Assembly (NCBI GenBank): GCA_947184155.2
Contig: CAMXCT020006629.1
Location: forward strand, 200,001 to 264,000
Direction of reading: 5' to 3'
DNA: 64,000 nucleotides
Source of the DNA: Cladocopium goreaui
Taxonomy: Eukaryota; Sar; Dinophyceae; Suessiales; Symbiodiniaceae
The translations under genes were made by a program, and so were the position numbers. The stretch's first letter is position 1. Each line of letters starts with the position of its first letter. Below the pieces are notes generated by a model, which ran no database searches, was not told the origin of the DNA, and worked only from the letters and a program-made list of their open reading frames with translations. Below are positions 21,801 through 29,477 of this stretch, one piece after another.

Positions 21801-23075
21801 CTCAAGTACCGAGTGTGCGTCTACGACAGGTGCATTCTGACCTTGGATGGGCCCCTTGATCCGAAGAACTCCGATGCTCCAGTTAAAACCAGAGGATTCA
21901 TCGTCCTGGAGGTCGACGACCTGTTGGAAGCGGGCGATGAGGAGCACCGAAAGAAGATGGAGTGGCTCGAGAAGAGACTGAAGTTTGGGAAGATCGTCAA
22001 CTTGCAGGAGACCGAGAATGGCGGTGGAAGTGGATACGCTGGAAGGCGAATCAAGCAACTGCCTGATTTCAGCTTCACCTACAGCATGGACGACTATGTG
22101 GCCAACAGGCTTCACGCCATTAAGGTTCACCGCAAGGTCTTGAAGAAGGACGCAGCCAACATCAAGCTCAATGAGGACGAGATCTCTCAGCTCAGGGGAA
22201 CGATAGCAGCCATCAACTGGTCGGCACGTGAAGGACGCCCTGACGGCTCCGCAAGTGCTTCGATTTTATCTGGATGCTTCCCCGAGCCCACTATGAAGAA
22301 CCTCTTCGAGTGCAACCAGGTCGTGGAGCTTCTAAAGAGCCGCAAGGTGACCATTCGAATCTTTTCCATTGCGGAGGACCAGATCCGGCACCTGCTCATC
22401 GCGGACTCTTCCTTCGATCCGACTGGGAAGACAAAGCCCCAGCATGGATGGATCCAGGGTATCACCACGCCGCAACTTAACCGTGGTGAGAAAGCCCCTG
22501 TGAGTTTGATCGCATGGCGATCAAAGAAGTTGCGCCGTAAGGCGGGAAGCACCACGCTCTGTGAGAGCATTTCGCTTTCAACAGCGTTGGCAGCGATGGA
22601 GAAGCAAGTTGCCACCTTCCAGAGTTTCCAGTTTTCGAGGTTCGACCCGAAGAGCATCACCAACGACATCGAGATCGAAATGGGTCTTCGTGGACCACCA
22701 ACGGTGATCGCTTCTGAGGATCCGAAGTTTGTGGACCCGCTGACGGTGGCCCTGATCGATGCCAAGAGTGTCTTCGATTCGACCTCGAGCCCAGAACGCC
22801 AATTTCAGGGAGAAGATGACCGAGCAGCCTTGGAGTCAGCCATCATCCAAGAAAGTCTCGCGAAGTTGAAGGCCAGACTACGGTGGATTCCGCACAATTT
22901 CAATCCGAGTGACGCCCTCACCAAGCTGCCACAACAGGCTCATATGCAACCTCTATATGATCTACTATGTCAACAGGCGATGGTGATCCAGAAAGAGGAG
23001 GACGAGCTCGCAGCTGGGCGACAAGGCGCTCACCGAATGAAATCGCATGGAAGTGTCCCTTCCTCGCAGGATTGA
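12885..23075 (+). CDS. Copia Gag-Pol polyprotein frame with methyltransferase-like insert
   Basis: The frame is 3396 codons from an ATG 45 bp after the 5' LTR, over twice the usual copia length. Residues 1-330 are Pro/Gly-rich; the Gag core is about 345-540. The zinc knuckle is C673, C676, H681, C686. The protease motif DTAA starts at D749. A C5-methyltransferase-like region spans about 1765-1900: YSPPRV at 1771-1776, SPPCTTFS at 1823-1830 with candidate catalytic C1826, and FEHP with E1876. The integrase has H2195, H2200, C2229, C2232, then D2259, D2318 and E2354 (35 residues between the last two). Reverse transcriptase has D2909 and VDD at 3010-3012; RNase H has D3174, E3227 and D3292. Residues of about 1345-1650 look like an out-of-frame reading of the nested ORF, so the translated product may be assembled by frameshifting or separate initiation. 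Confidence 0.93.
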   Translation: MSGGAPRRRFRPRGRGAAAGRGGQEHGPEPAADNNTEWDDAADETWDPTTEGHQQSTGVTSSYYGANDATSSTTPAAGEPQDDGGALDGPSETPGGATAMPTGCGNPMEPNMSPIPNVWFGPPASVWSHMPGGGCPGLYGTAPPQGALPPGGLRGPVPVPGTAQQQAFNGMGMAGCGMPFAPYGSVHGPGFPHPMMTSLQPDLPHRAPMSSAYNVPRPCADLPHGLPGGCGPGPQPHQVPSAVFQQAPNGMPGFGQNLHAPGAGSGGSSPLAGMTPPVAGSPDRLGPRAQPGDPWSNYRPTETVTNAKEFSQRLREERPGFKPVTSAFEAMGKTTPSSTTPHGANVTNEQLLAKLVDAVSGDRKLPIPTWDGTPSGLRGWLQQLSFWETESNLPKEKWGVRLFQSLSGEARKIAETVSTEVLLTSDGYSAVLTSLMQKFQPYLDAVGPLSIDTFLYSGERAPRETFNAYLSRRSTQKQELESQIGAEVHPLIAGRVLLRQAGLTEHQQQLVALKNHTLLSYDEVAKTLQPLDRLDTLAKAGALTSGTTGKVYLQANGDNSEEEEGYDEEAEEETETGDEDSDFIQFEDKEYDEMEAVYVQAYNDVRKDLRSRRKERGFVKHGRRSPSGSSSPKKGRGKGRGKKGDRKRSTGKQQKDEPYIRGTESELLARTRCFSCQELGHVSRNCPHRSTTTTATPKKTFVAVTPTGHSTTTSYAVFKHECQYPPKEEALLRAVYAGVQVRGFEAVIDTAAEQCIIGSKAFASLQEELALLNLRVVPIRQPAVPCAGIGGRAKLQGLYDVPTCIAGLLGVLRFTVITDTLSFVTPPLLGVSYLEAVGAIIDLSTNHYSTPDGHTANMRRLSSGHRAIHMLDFDTTPWKLPLQHQVRGHDPFRLPVPRSSHYFSGGNGAEGFGDLHVSCEADAGSPMDETFFQTYLESQVLPLENGELTATPVASAASRPDRSRSPTRTNASERNTMANDENYQGPGTGATTTRRVTFDTTTAAGAPADVASSAAPTSPMTSPEPAEEPGAGGGASATPTPTDANLPETQEEWHAEEAPSSLSKETDPPVDPFDEVGSPEFVMHDGQALDPNVETKVWVIKTNSDKELLATYVGWRIRILDPFDVPQARRYDLTERRQVVAKFPQNESRVVRDCWPTNINRIMEKPWHGDITFYESHEKGDPFRPFGTWLDAQPRGYPRPPPGPPPGFGSTSSSSRPSGASGSSGGGAGHYTHQHGGHAASAQQNSAAQLMMIEYKMDATDGDGNWHEICEMDAGDVDEPHRHDCNAVESSSRGESSKAGEVFQLSMLKNCLRRRRPLSTRSPIAQLMSWTFSRAAQTFLHRLQRCNGAQEEPVERSCKQPSSLHPLHDGQGGQGRGIESKAWDSEVRDSLVSRGESYDAADQHDSLADGSGLPAEEGGGVRRGGHRERWGQVQEGDQSQGQGEPNRVDRSGNWQASEKVNGTKVLGEGAGAVQPPCRVPTLQSQPVRPLVGVPDVRIPLGEVRCGPCGILDSHGGARDAGLPQPENPGGHVSPVLASSKIEARPRSSDPEGDQHGKDLHGGWRHWVNYISEVEDKLPGDCSGTIYFQGAPDDGTTCKSGCQKSADLQHRPRGQDGALGGSLRTDRGSHDQRRGEGVECRPTARRLVHKNQLGGKCGKALGSLPKTHFSKFMVFLCMNCCLAPTTVSAFGSPDLIAWHHDNEFKVAKTEDGFTEPDNFDGDYMACYVYGHLAQHFASAQADGRGKLHQMNKDLNRRLVKSLRDSPNILEVYSPPRVTKKAEKNGFTAGGALDLSTGWDFCKPSHQKAALRLVNELQPVLVVLSPPCTTFSALRNLSNFKRDQATVAQEEAEGRLHVRFSVQLARIQHRAGRGFLFEHPRNATSWTTTELQQLRQEDGVHAVAVDLCRFGLKTSKGAPALKPTLLLTNIEELAIVLHRRCEGFHKSHQPLLAGEAALAAKYTPAFVDAILRGLRQHVQSWVKAHNSSSDYWEVKDEEVIRHHRVPRRALFSPTGVAGCPLELSKLSSSRTTVMKFDKGPVQTFNDNWRTTALPRQTMTTLWTGTTTFPVQDPILLPHDWQEAANFIVRAAAHPIHSYITEETAVQMEWTTAFPSHRILGGAPSTPSSTAGPPQFNRFAGMDGDDLDVNMLDDLGVNAPDETSESKAKHALRALDLSKPATDNILHPEMRRELFKIHRNLGHPSLQVFVRALKHAGVKNEVLQWTKNHFKCPLCERKQQPSSHRPVKLQRAMNFNEVVGVDLIQINVPEIGDYWMLNCLCWGTDMQIVEIVKDKQASTVLETFCRAWIAHYGPPALVVADQGREFIGHQFTDYVGHMGVPVHFINARSPWENGRTERAGGIFKTRLEGALHEVGATTEEELKLTIQEVVTAHNRFYNRTGFTPYQRAFGTLPRMPASLLSDDRIDKQLMLEGAGDSMKRAWAIREAASKAWLRWQDDESVRRAVSTRTRTSDTKDFKVGELVYVWRNVPGFKGWTGPGSIVALKGETAWVSMRGFLMKVAIAQTRRATSEESLGAELVRHLSEQMLEDLESNAVKYYRDVEGEGPPDDGSEGGGYSPSLGPEEEEPLLGGDSPLEAEPSPLAPIAEEPDAPMDEVPQDQVQPAADDGRSEISTAEPSMGHAPSDGASLPFSRMGTENTLPDRRLTLSGVRVDEGRGGTLGFGPIREGPPTSSTAMPYPSPPQGVPSWPRPSHSLYFEVSAEPSTQTPRWTLDRPTGKYTMNPPDTSKFNAKEAEAVYNERDQCMYLTKSKAKTSPGQVEFRHLPEKYKNIFRKSRAKEVASLLNSGAIQILSVEESRKFAKEHPDHVLTSRYVDRWKPTDAFGVLPEEYEQPDFLPENHSGLAPKSRWCVVGWKDPHIHQIERAAPTPLTSSMYLALQLAASRKWVAFGKDAKTAFLQSRPTTRVQKLACKMPADEAFEGYSPEQLILLLTEVYGLVSGPAWWRRSLLELLVKELKYRVCVYDRCILTLDGPLDPKNSDAPVKTRGFIVLEVDDLLEAGDEEHRKKMEWLEKRLKFGKIVNLQETENGGGSGYAGRRIKQLPDFSFTYSMDDYVANRLHAIKVHRKVLKKDAANIKLNEDEISQLRGTIAAINWSAREGRPDGSASASILSGCFPEPTMKNLFECNQVVELLKSRKVTIRIFSIAEDQIRHLLIADSSFDPTGKTKPQHGWIQGITTPQLNRGEKAPVSLIAWRSKKLRRKAGSTTLCESISLSTALAAMEKQVATFQSFQFSRFDPKSITNDIEIEMGLRGPPTVIASEDPKFVDPLTVALIDAKSVFDSTSSPERQFQGEDDRAALESAIIQESLAKLKARLRWIPHNFNPSDALTKLPQQAHMQPLYDLLCQQAMVIQKEEDELAAGRQGAHRMKSHGSVPSSQD
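16924..17823 (+). CDS. Nested +1-frame ORF in the retrotransposon, 299 aa, zinc-ribbon-like
   Basis: It starts at GCAATGG, a favourable context, and ends at TAG. It lies wholly inside the polyprotein frame, shifted +1. Here this frame, not the long one, has protein-like composition and third positions rich in G and C. The product is basic near its start (MAPKKNQSS), has a Lys-rich stretch KKATKAKGKA, and a Cys/His cluster C127-x-H129 with C147-x2-C150 in a Trp-rich context (FDRWWVCLTCGSRW), suggesting a zinc ribbon. The function is not known; nucleic-acid binding is an inference. The main frame stays open across all 300 codons. Confidence 0.75.
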   Translation: MAPKKNQSSAAASSLQASILSMMAKEDRGEESSRKLGTRKCETAWSRVVKAMMLLINTTRSQMVLDYLQKKGAVCDEVDTENVGDKFKKATKAKGKANQTEWIAQGIGKPLKRSTAQKFWEKEPEQCNHPAEYLRCRANRFDRWWVCLTCGSRWERFDVDHAASSTATVVPETPDSHSLKTLEGTYPQFLPAPRSKPDQGAVTLKVTNMGKISMVDGGTGSTTSRRLKTSSQETARARSTSKERQMTGLRASQAAKRVPTFNIDREGRMEHLEEAFGPTEVLMISDEEKEWSADPPHAD

Positions 23076-23091
23076 CAATCAACCCTGCAGA

Positions 23092-23103
23092 ATTTTGGGA
23101 GGC
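23092..23103 (+). promoter_or_regulatory. Weak candidate polypurine tract
   Basis: TTTTGGGAGGC lies directly before the 3' LTR, where the plus-strand primer of an LTR element is expected. The purine run is short and imperfect. Confidence 0.4.
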
Positions 23104-23217
23104 TGACAATCTCACTGTGGAGTGTTGGAATCTAACCTTGGGTCTTCGCAGGCCTTGAGCTAGGCTCAGGTGCGCAAAAGGGTGCCGCGTTTGCCCCTAG
23201 GACACACCACTAAAACA
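23104..23217 (+). repeat. 3' LTR (114 bp)
   Basis: Same length and ends as the 5' LTR, with one mismatch. It begins 28 bp after the polyprotein stop codon. TGACAATC also occurs at 23073-23080, overlapping that stop. Confidence 0.95.
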
Positions 23218-24687
23218 TACAGAAGTGATCATGGCATGATAATAGCAGTTATACCGAGCCAGTGAACTCATGAGGTGAAGCCTCCAGTGGGTTCAGGCCT
23301 GAACAAGCCCTCCACCATCAAATTGTGCGCCCAGAAAGGCCGTTGGTTTCAACCCATGGTGCCATGGTGCTTGATGACAGCCAGGTACGGCTGTCATCCA
23401 AAGAGCCAAATCTTCAAGGATGAGACACTGGGCGAAAACTTGGACTTGAGCTGCAAAGAAACCATGACTCAACCGTCGACTCAACCGTCGACTGTGCTGT
23501 GAACCATAAAGCAGTGCCAAGTCGACGAGAGCACTTCAACTGTAGAGTGAAGAGAAGGACTCAGAATGACCATAGAACCAAGGCGCTATTTTGTAGACAT
23601 TGAAGACCGACGGTTCACTAAGATCACTAAGGAGAGCCCGTGAAAAGTACAGGATTCGTGTCAAGGCGATGACCGAGGCTGGTGGGAGATTTCAAACAAG
23701 CAGAGTTTCAGATTTGAAACACTCTTCAAGCGCTTCGTGAACACTGTGAACACTGTGACTGATTCGGGTTGGCCAGGAGAAGGGTGCTGAGTTCATTGAC
23801 TATGACTGCATAGACCTCAGTTGAATTCAGTTGACATGATCCACAGAGCTGCAGGTTTGATTCGCAATGTTCTGTGGATGTTCTGTGGATGTTTCAGAAA
23901 GCTCTTGCCGAGGCGATCAGGGCGTTTGGCAATTCCGAGTGAGCCATTTCTAGAAGCCAAAACCTGCGACTTTCAAGGCTTCAGGCAGCAAGAAGTCTTC
24001 ATGAACATCAGTCAATCATACTGGATAAAATCATATAAAACATATGTATATGTATGTATATATATATTATTGTGAATTGTCAACAATTCCATGCGGGTCA
24101 AAGCATGCCTTGACTTGAGCTGCTATGCATTTCGATGTTCAACCTATCACAGAGAATCCTCCGCATCAGCATGAATTGACCTAACATGAGGTCCCAAGCC
24201 CAAAACATTTTTGTGGATCACACTTGTGTACTTGCATACATTCAGAACTACACAATGAATGAACGTCACAAGGTAAAACGTGACGAGAATGGCTCAACTG
24301 TACAGCCCCAAGAACATCCCAGAAACACCTCACCTCCAACGACACTAAGCCGCTTTGTCTTTGTTTTTTGAACGAGCAGGGCAACCTGCTCGAAATCTGC
24401 ACCAAATTAATGGCGCATCAGCATTCACTGATCGCGCGACAGGGCACCTTGATCATCGAATGTTGATAATTCGCCTGGTAAACTCTCAGTGCACGGCAAT
24501 TCAAAAAAGGAAGCTTCAGTTGACGATGCCCGGATGCCAGTTCCTTGGTTTGCCACTAGATTTGTTGCGAACTAAGCTTTCTTATTGCGTTCATGGAGAG
24601 ACAGGTCTCAAGCAGTGCTCAGGTTAAAGATTTTTGTCTCGCTTCGTGGTTTACAGACCTCCTTTCCAAGTGATTTTGCTAGTGCAG
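23218..24687 (+). other. Possible upstream exons of the OB-fold gene
   Basis: Two exon-like stretches are seen. One at 23898-23936 follows GTTTCAG and reads KALAEAIRAFGNS before a possible GA donor. One at 24380-24443 follows GAGCAG and reads GNLLEICTKLMAHQHSLIAR before a possible GC donor. Their phases do not join directly to the exon at 24688, so at least one intervening exon is missing. Otherwise no gene is seen. Confidence 0.3.
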
Positions 24688-26767
24688 GTACTTGAGCTCA
24701 GTTGTGGAAGAGATTGCAGCCGCAGGTGGAAAGGTCAAAGTTTTCCAGGCACCATTGGTTTTCATTTTTGCGAACCAGTCTGCTCAGCCTGCTTGCGGCA
24801 GCTTGTTTCACCTGCAGGATTTGCAGGAAGGATTTGCAGCAAGTGCTTCGGATGAAGAGGTCCTGGCGTGATGGGTGTGATGTGGCTGTGAGGTGCAAAA
24901 AGTTGATGAGTCTTCCAGACCGCGATCCCAATTCATTTCCAAATTCAGTAGTCCCATTTGAAACAGTGCAGGTTGTCAGAGCAGCAGGCGAAATTTTGCA
25001 AGCTGCAGAGCAGATCTTTGCTGAGGTGCCGCGTTGACCGAGCAGATGAGTTGAGTTGCTATGAGTTTGTACTGTCAACACCTGAAACTTCTTATTGAAC
25101 CAACCAGGAGTTTCACCGCCACCCACCAATTTGCATTGCGAATGAAGTCTGATGGCTGTGCGACATGTTGGGACCCATGGTGCTGTGAGGCCTGCTTGAA
25201 GAAGTCAAATTTTGTGAAGGTGGGCACCTTCCACCCTGATGCGCGAGGTGTCAATGTCCTCGTCAAGGCACAGCCTGTAAAATGCGAGATGTGATGTGAT
25301 AGGAGATTCACCACACAAATATCAAAGTCAAAGAGAACATGGTTTTGATATGTATATAATTATATAATATATACATTACATAAGTACATATATAATATAT
25401 ATATATATATACATACATACATATATATACATACATACATACATACACAGATGTAGTAGTAAGTGCAAACCTGTGGCGAGTGCAGCCCTAACAAAAGCTG
25501 TCAGACTTGCATCGGGTGTCGGATAGGTTCTAGAAGAGCCCAAAGCTGTCGAGAGAGACGCCAGATTCTTCGAGGCGCCCAGCTGTGCCAATTCTCATTG
25601 CGTCAGAATTTCTCTCGGCTGCGAAAACCTGATAGGTGCTTTGTGGAGATGAGACTGCACAGGCACAGACTTCCGGTAAGTGAGGACTCTCATGGTCAAC
25701 TCCAGCAACATGTCTGGACTTGCAGCAAGAAATTCATTCTTCTTCACCACAGCAGCTGGACCATATATGCAGACTCCTTTGCTTGATTGTGGGCGGATAT
25801 CTACAAAGGCTATAGCTCCATGGCTTATTGATGGTGCTGATTGACATTTGGCAGGTGGTTCTTTCGCTGAAGGAAGTGCAGTTGACAGACATTTTCAAGC
25901 CCGGACAGGCTGGCTTTGATGGTGAACATTGGCATATTAACGTGAAGGTTTGCGTCCAGAATCTGGCTGGTGATCTTTTTTTTCTTGCCCAATAGAAAAC
26001 TTGTGAAAGGATGGGAAGAAACAATGAAGAACACACATGTACATTTTTTTGGCGGACATGGTGACAATTTTCTGGTAATGACGGTAAGGACTGTTCCCAT
26101 GAACCAGTGCCTGAATTGCAGGTTTTGGCTGCACGAAATTCCTCCATAATGATGGTGGAGGTGCTGAATGCCAGATGTCAACCAGTGGCTAAGTGGTGGT
26201 TGGAAATCTCAGAATTCCCCTTTGAGGCAATGATCACTACACGGCATATCCTCATAACAAAGCACCAAGCCAGACCACCACTGAACCATTTGGACCATTG
26301 GGACATGTTGAGGGGCCCATTGGTCGATTCCTACGGGATACGTGAAGCAGAGCTGTTCAACGTGGCGCATCGGAGGGCTTCATGCGGCTTACACTCAACC
26401 AAAGCGGCAGCTTCAAAGCAGATTTGAAACAAATTGGCGAGGCTGGGAGAAGATTAGGACAACATGTTCAGGACCAGGATTAATATTTTCCTTCCAAAGT
26501 CCGAAGCACAGAATCTTCGAGAATCCATCCGGATGGCTTCCGTGCCAGTGTTGCCAAAGCAACATCTCACATTCGGAATGATAGCTGTGTCACACTGTGT
26601 CACTGGTGCTGTTGTGCTGTGCTTCGCATGACCCGCGGCAGATTGGAAAGACCAACCTCTCCAAGATTGAGCAACTTGGTTGCATTGATGCAGATATGGA
26701 TGCAACGAGGAGCAGGAGCAAGGAGGATTTCAACAGTAGTAAGCACCAGTTGCAGTACAAGGAGTAG
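24688..26767 (+). CDS. OB-fold nucleic-acid-binding protein, At4g28440-like, multi-exon
   Basis: Exons that keep one frame: 24688-24748, 24818-24867, 24972-25025, 25108-25285, 25539-25574, 25636-25662, 25855-25908, 26122-26160, 26376-26420 and 26642-26767 (TAG). Donors are GT, GC and GA. Joined in order, the middle exons give FVKVGTFHPDARGVNVLVKA, then VLCGDETAQ, VVLSLKEVQLTDIFKPGQ, VLAARNSSIMMVE and GFMRLTLNQSGSFKA. This matches the strand order of the plant At4g28440-like OB fold, with its GDETG, ARN and MRL blocks. The C-terminus is hydrophilic and ends in LQYKE. Exon 25108-25285 carries a Cys cluster (DGCATCWDPWCCEACL) unusual for the family; part of it may be a missed intron. The 5' end is unresolved. 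Binding of single-stranded DNA or RNA is inferred from the fold. Confidence 0.7.
25349..25448. repeat. TA / TACA microsatellite
   Basis: AT dinucleotides and (CATA)n in the intron between exons 25108-25285 and 25539-25574 of the OB-fold gene. Confidence 0.9.
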
Positions 26768-29477
26768 CCGCCATAGCGGCCATAGCAGTAGTGACAATAT
26801 GTGGTTGTAGTCGTAGTTGATGTAGCTGTGGTTGCATGAAGTTGTAGCAGCTTTCATTGGTCGTTGTTGCTGGCTTTGTCCAAGGTACCAGCTTGCCGCG
26901 CCATAAAGATTCCGCTGCAGCGCAATGGGTCACAGTCAGGGTTTTCCAGGGTGCTGACAGATGTGCCTTCGGAGTTTTCCAGCCAAACTTGATTGTCTGG
27001 TGGCTCACAGCGATATGAAGGAGGCATGGAAAAAGAGCTATGGAACATAGCCATCAAAAATTGATGCCTGCTCAGGGCTCTCGCGGACGAATGTTCCACC
27101 TCACTTTATGCAAAAATCAGGCATGTAAACCTACTTGTACAGAAATGATGCAGAGGAGCAAGCAGCCGTACAGATGCACTTGACCATGGGCAACAGTGGC
27201 AGGACTTCTACCGATTCTACCAAACCTATAATGCATCAGGCACATATACTTTCATTATAGGGATTATAATTTTAATGCTAATCTTCAGACATAATCCACA
27301 TATAATTTCATTCAATTTCATGTCTCAGCATAGTGGATTCATAGCCTACATAGCTTCAAAAAACCAGGCGTGGGGTGCATGCCTTAGAATTTGTGCCATG
27401 ACTGCTGCAAGGCTGGACGCGAGTGGAGTCTGTTCAGAGTTTCAGGATTTCAGGGTCTAGCTGAATATCTATGAGTAAATACGACTAGATATATACGCAT
27501 ATATTGTATATATATATGATTATAGATGTATACGCACACACACACATATATATATATATACATACATTGTGCTATTCCCAAGATGTTTGACTCTTGATGC
27601 ATGAACATGGCAGCAGTCTTTCTCCCTTGCGAGTTGTTGCTGTGAAGGCTGCGCCCGTCACGCAGTAGCTGGCAATTTGGTTGCAATTCTGATCCAGCGC
27701 AGACACACCATTTCAAAAACATTCAGACATGGGGGTTTCCATAAACGGGGGATCCCGAAACTGGTTGGTTTATCATGGACAATCCTATTAAAATGGATGA
27801 TTTTAGGAAACCACATGTGTACAGCAGGGGACCAAAGCAAAACACCTGTTTGTTTGACCAAGGCTTGTGTTGCCTGTGGCCGTTTGGAGCGTTCACTTCC
27901 TTGCAGGCTTCTTCGGTGCTTGACAAGTGGATGGGACCGCGTTCTGAATCCTCAAGTCTCTCATGGAAGAAGTTCGAAGTGGAGCTTGTGGTGAGAATAA
28001 CGATAGAACAATATAGCCGCAATATCTCAGACATTCTCAGACCTAGCATGACCTAGCATGATAAACCTTGCTCTGTCTACCTCCTGCCACTACTTGTTGG
28101 GAGTAACACACACACACAGGTGACGCATTCCTGTGGCCGGTCTTGACCTGAGCCTGTGTTTGTATACGATTGTATACACATAATATGTGCAAAATGAACC
28201 CAATACAATCCAAGACACAAGTTTATATTGGACAAGATAGTGACTCTGACCAGCAATGCCCAACTTCACAGGATGATTTTCTCGGTATGGTTGGTGTGAT
28301 TTATGCTATCGTGATCATGGGCTTCAGAGCCTTGCAGCGGGGAAGTTTGATCCTTCCCTGAGGTTGGTAAGCTTGGGGTGCAGAGCTGGACTGATGTCAT
28401 GAAACACATGGCCTCAGGGTTTTCGGTCCCACGGTCCCAACTTGCAGCTAGTTACTGCTAGTTCAGTGATGTTTAGTGGGGTATTTCCTGGCTCTAGAAA
28501 ATGCTGTCAGGACTCCAGCAAGAGGCGATCAGCTAAGCCAGCTAAGCGAAGGGGGACAAAAAGGTAGCTTTGCCGGTTCTGACCTGAGTCGCCATCGATC
28601 GCCATCGTCTTCGGCGTTGATTCTCATTCGCTCGTGGAAATTCAGGTCACCTTGTAGACAGGTCTTCGAAGGAGACCGCACGAAGTCGAGCCAAGCCCCA
28701 AGTGTTGGAGGGATCAGTTGATTAATATTGATTAATATTGATTAATGATCAGATAATGTCAGTCTGTTCCAAAATCTTACAGTTTGAATAGAACAGTTGA
28801 ACATGACCCCCACGTTGTCGGATTTTGGCCGGTGTCATCGAGTGCTGATTGGATGAGGTTCAGTCCACGGCACTTATGCGCCAAATCGGAGCCGGTGTAG
28901 TTGCTCTTGGTCTATTGAAGGTGCGGAATAGTGGTTGAACAGATGAGTTTGTCTGAAAATAGTGTACCCCTACACCCAATGGTTAATGATCATTATCCCT
29001 ACTAAATGGCTATAATTGGGGGTATATCCCATTTTCAGACATACCCAGATATGAACAGATGACAGTTCATTTGTCCCAGTATCATCCAGTATCAGTATCA
29101 GGACAACGGATTTCCTCGTGAGTTCTCCAATCATCGGTCATGCACGACCCTTCCGGCGGAATTGCCATTTGGAATGAACTCTGGCAGGTGCTGGCATCTA
29201 GAATCTACAATTGGCTGCTTGATTTCAACAAGCTGAACATTCTTGTCAATCACTTTTATTTTGTTGGTGTACAAGGACTCCATCTAGTATTGCATAAATA
29301 TTGGCATATCATCATACCGTATCATATCACCTGTGTACGATGTGTACGATAGAAGGTGATGGCAAAGTGAATGCCTTTGTCACTTTGTCCTGTGTTGTGG
29401 ACAAAATTCCGCTGTCACGGCGACTGGACCAAGGTTTGAGACGCCCAAGAGACCCTATTATGACTCCTCATCTGTAG
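26768..29477. other. Intergenic or unresolved 5' region of the methyltransferase-like gene
   Basis: No confident gene. A minus-strand frame at about 26870-27060 reads protein-like (PPSYRCEPPDNQVWLENSEG) but lacks clear splice sites. TA/CA microsatellites lie at about 27480-27566. TTGATTAATA is repeated near 28719-28745. Upstream exons of the methyltransferase-like gene, including any plastid-targeting sequence, should lie here but were not identified. Confidence 0.4.

Larger units (their letters stand above)
12727..23217 (+). mobile_element. Complete Ty1/copia LTR retrotransposon
   Basis: The element is 10,491 bp, long for copia. Order: 5' LTR, candidate primer-binding site, Gag with zinc knuckle, aspartic protease, extra region with a nested ORF and a methyltransferase-like domain, integrase, reverse transcriptase, RNase H, weak polypurine tract, 3' LTR. 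Integrase before reverse transcriptase defines the copia order. The LTRs are both 114 bp, begin TG, end CA and differ at one position, implying a recent insertion. The main frame has no stop from 12885 to 23075. No clean target-site duplication is seen: TACAG follows the 3' LTR and also occurs 8 bp before the 5' LTR, but not adjacent to it. Confidence 0.95.
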
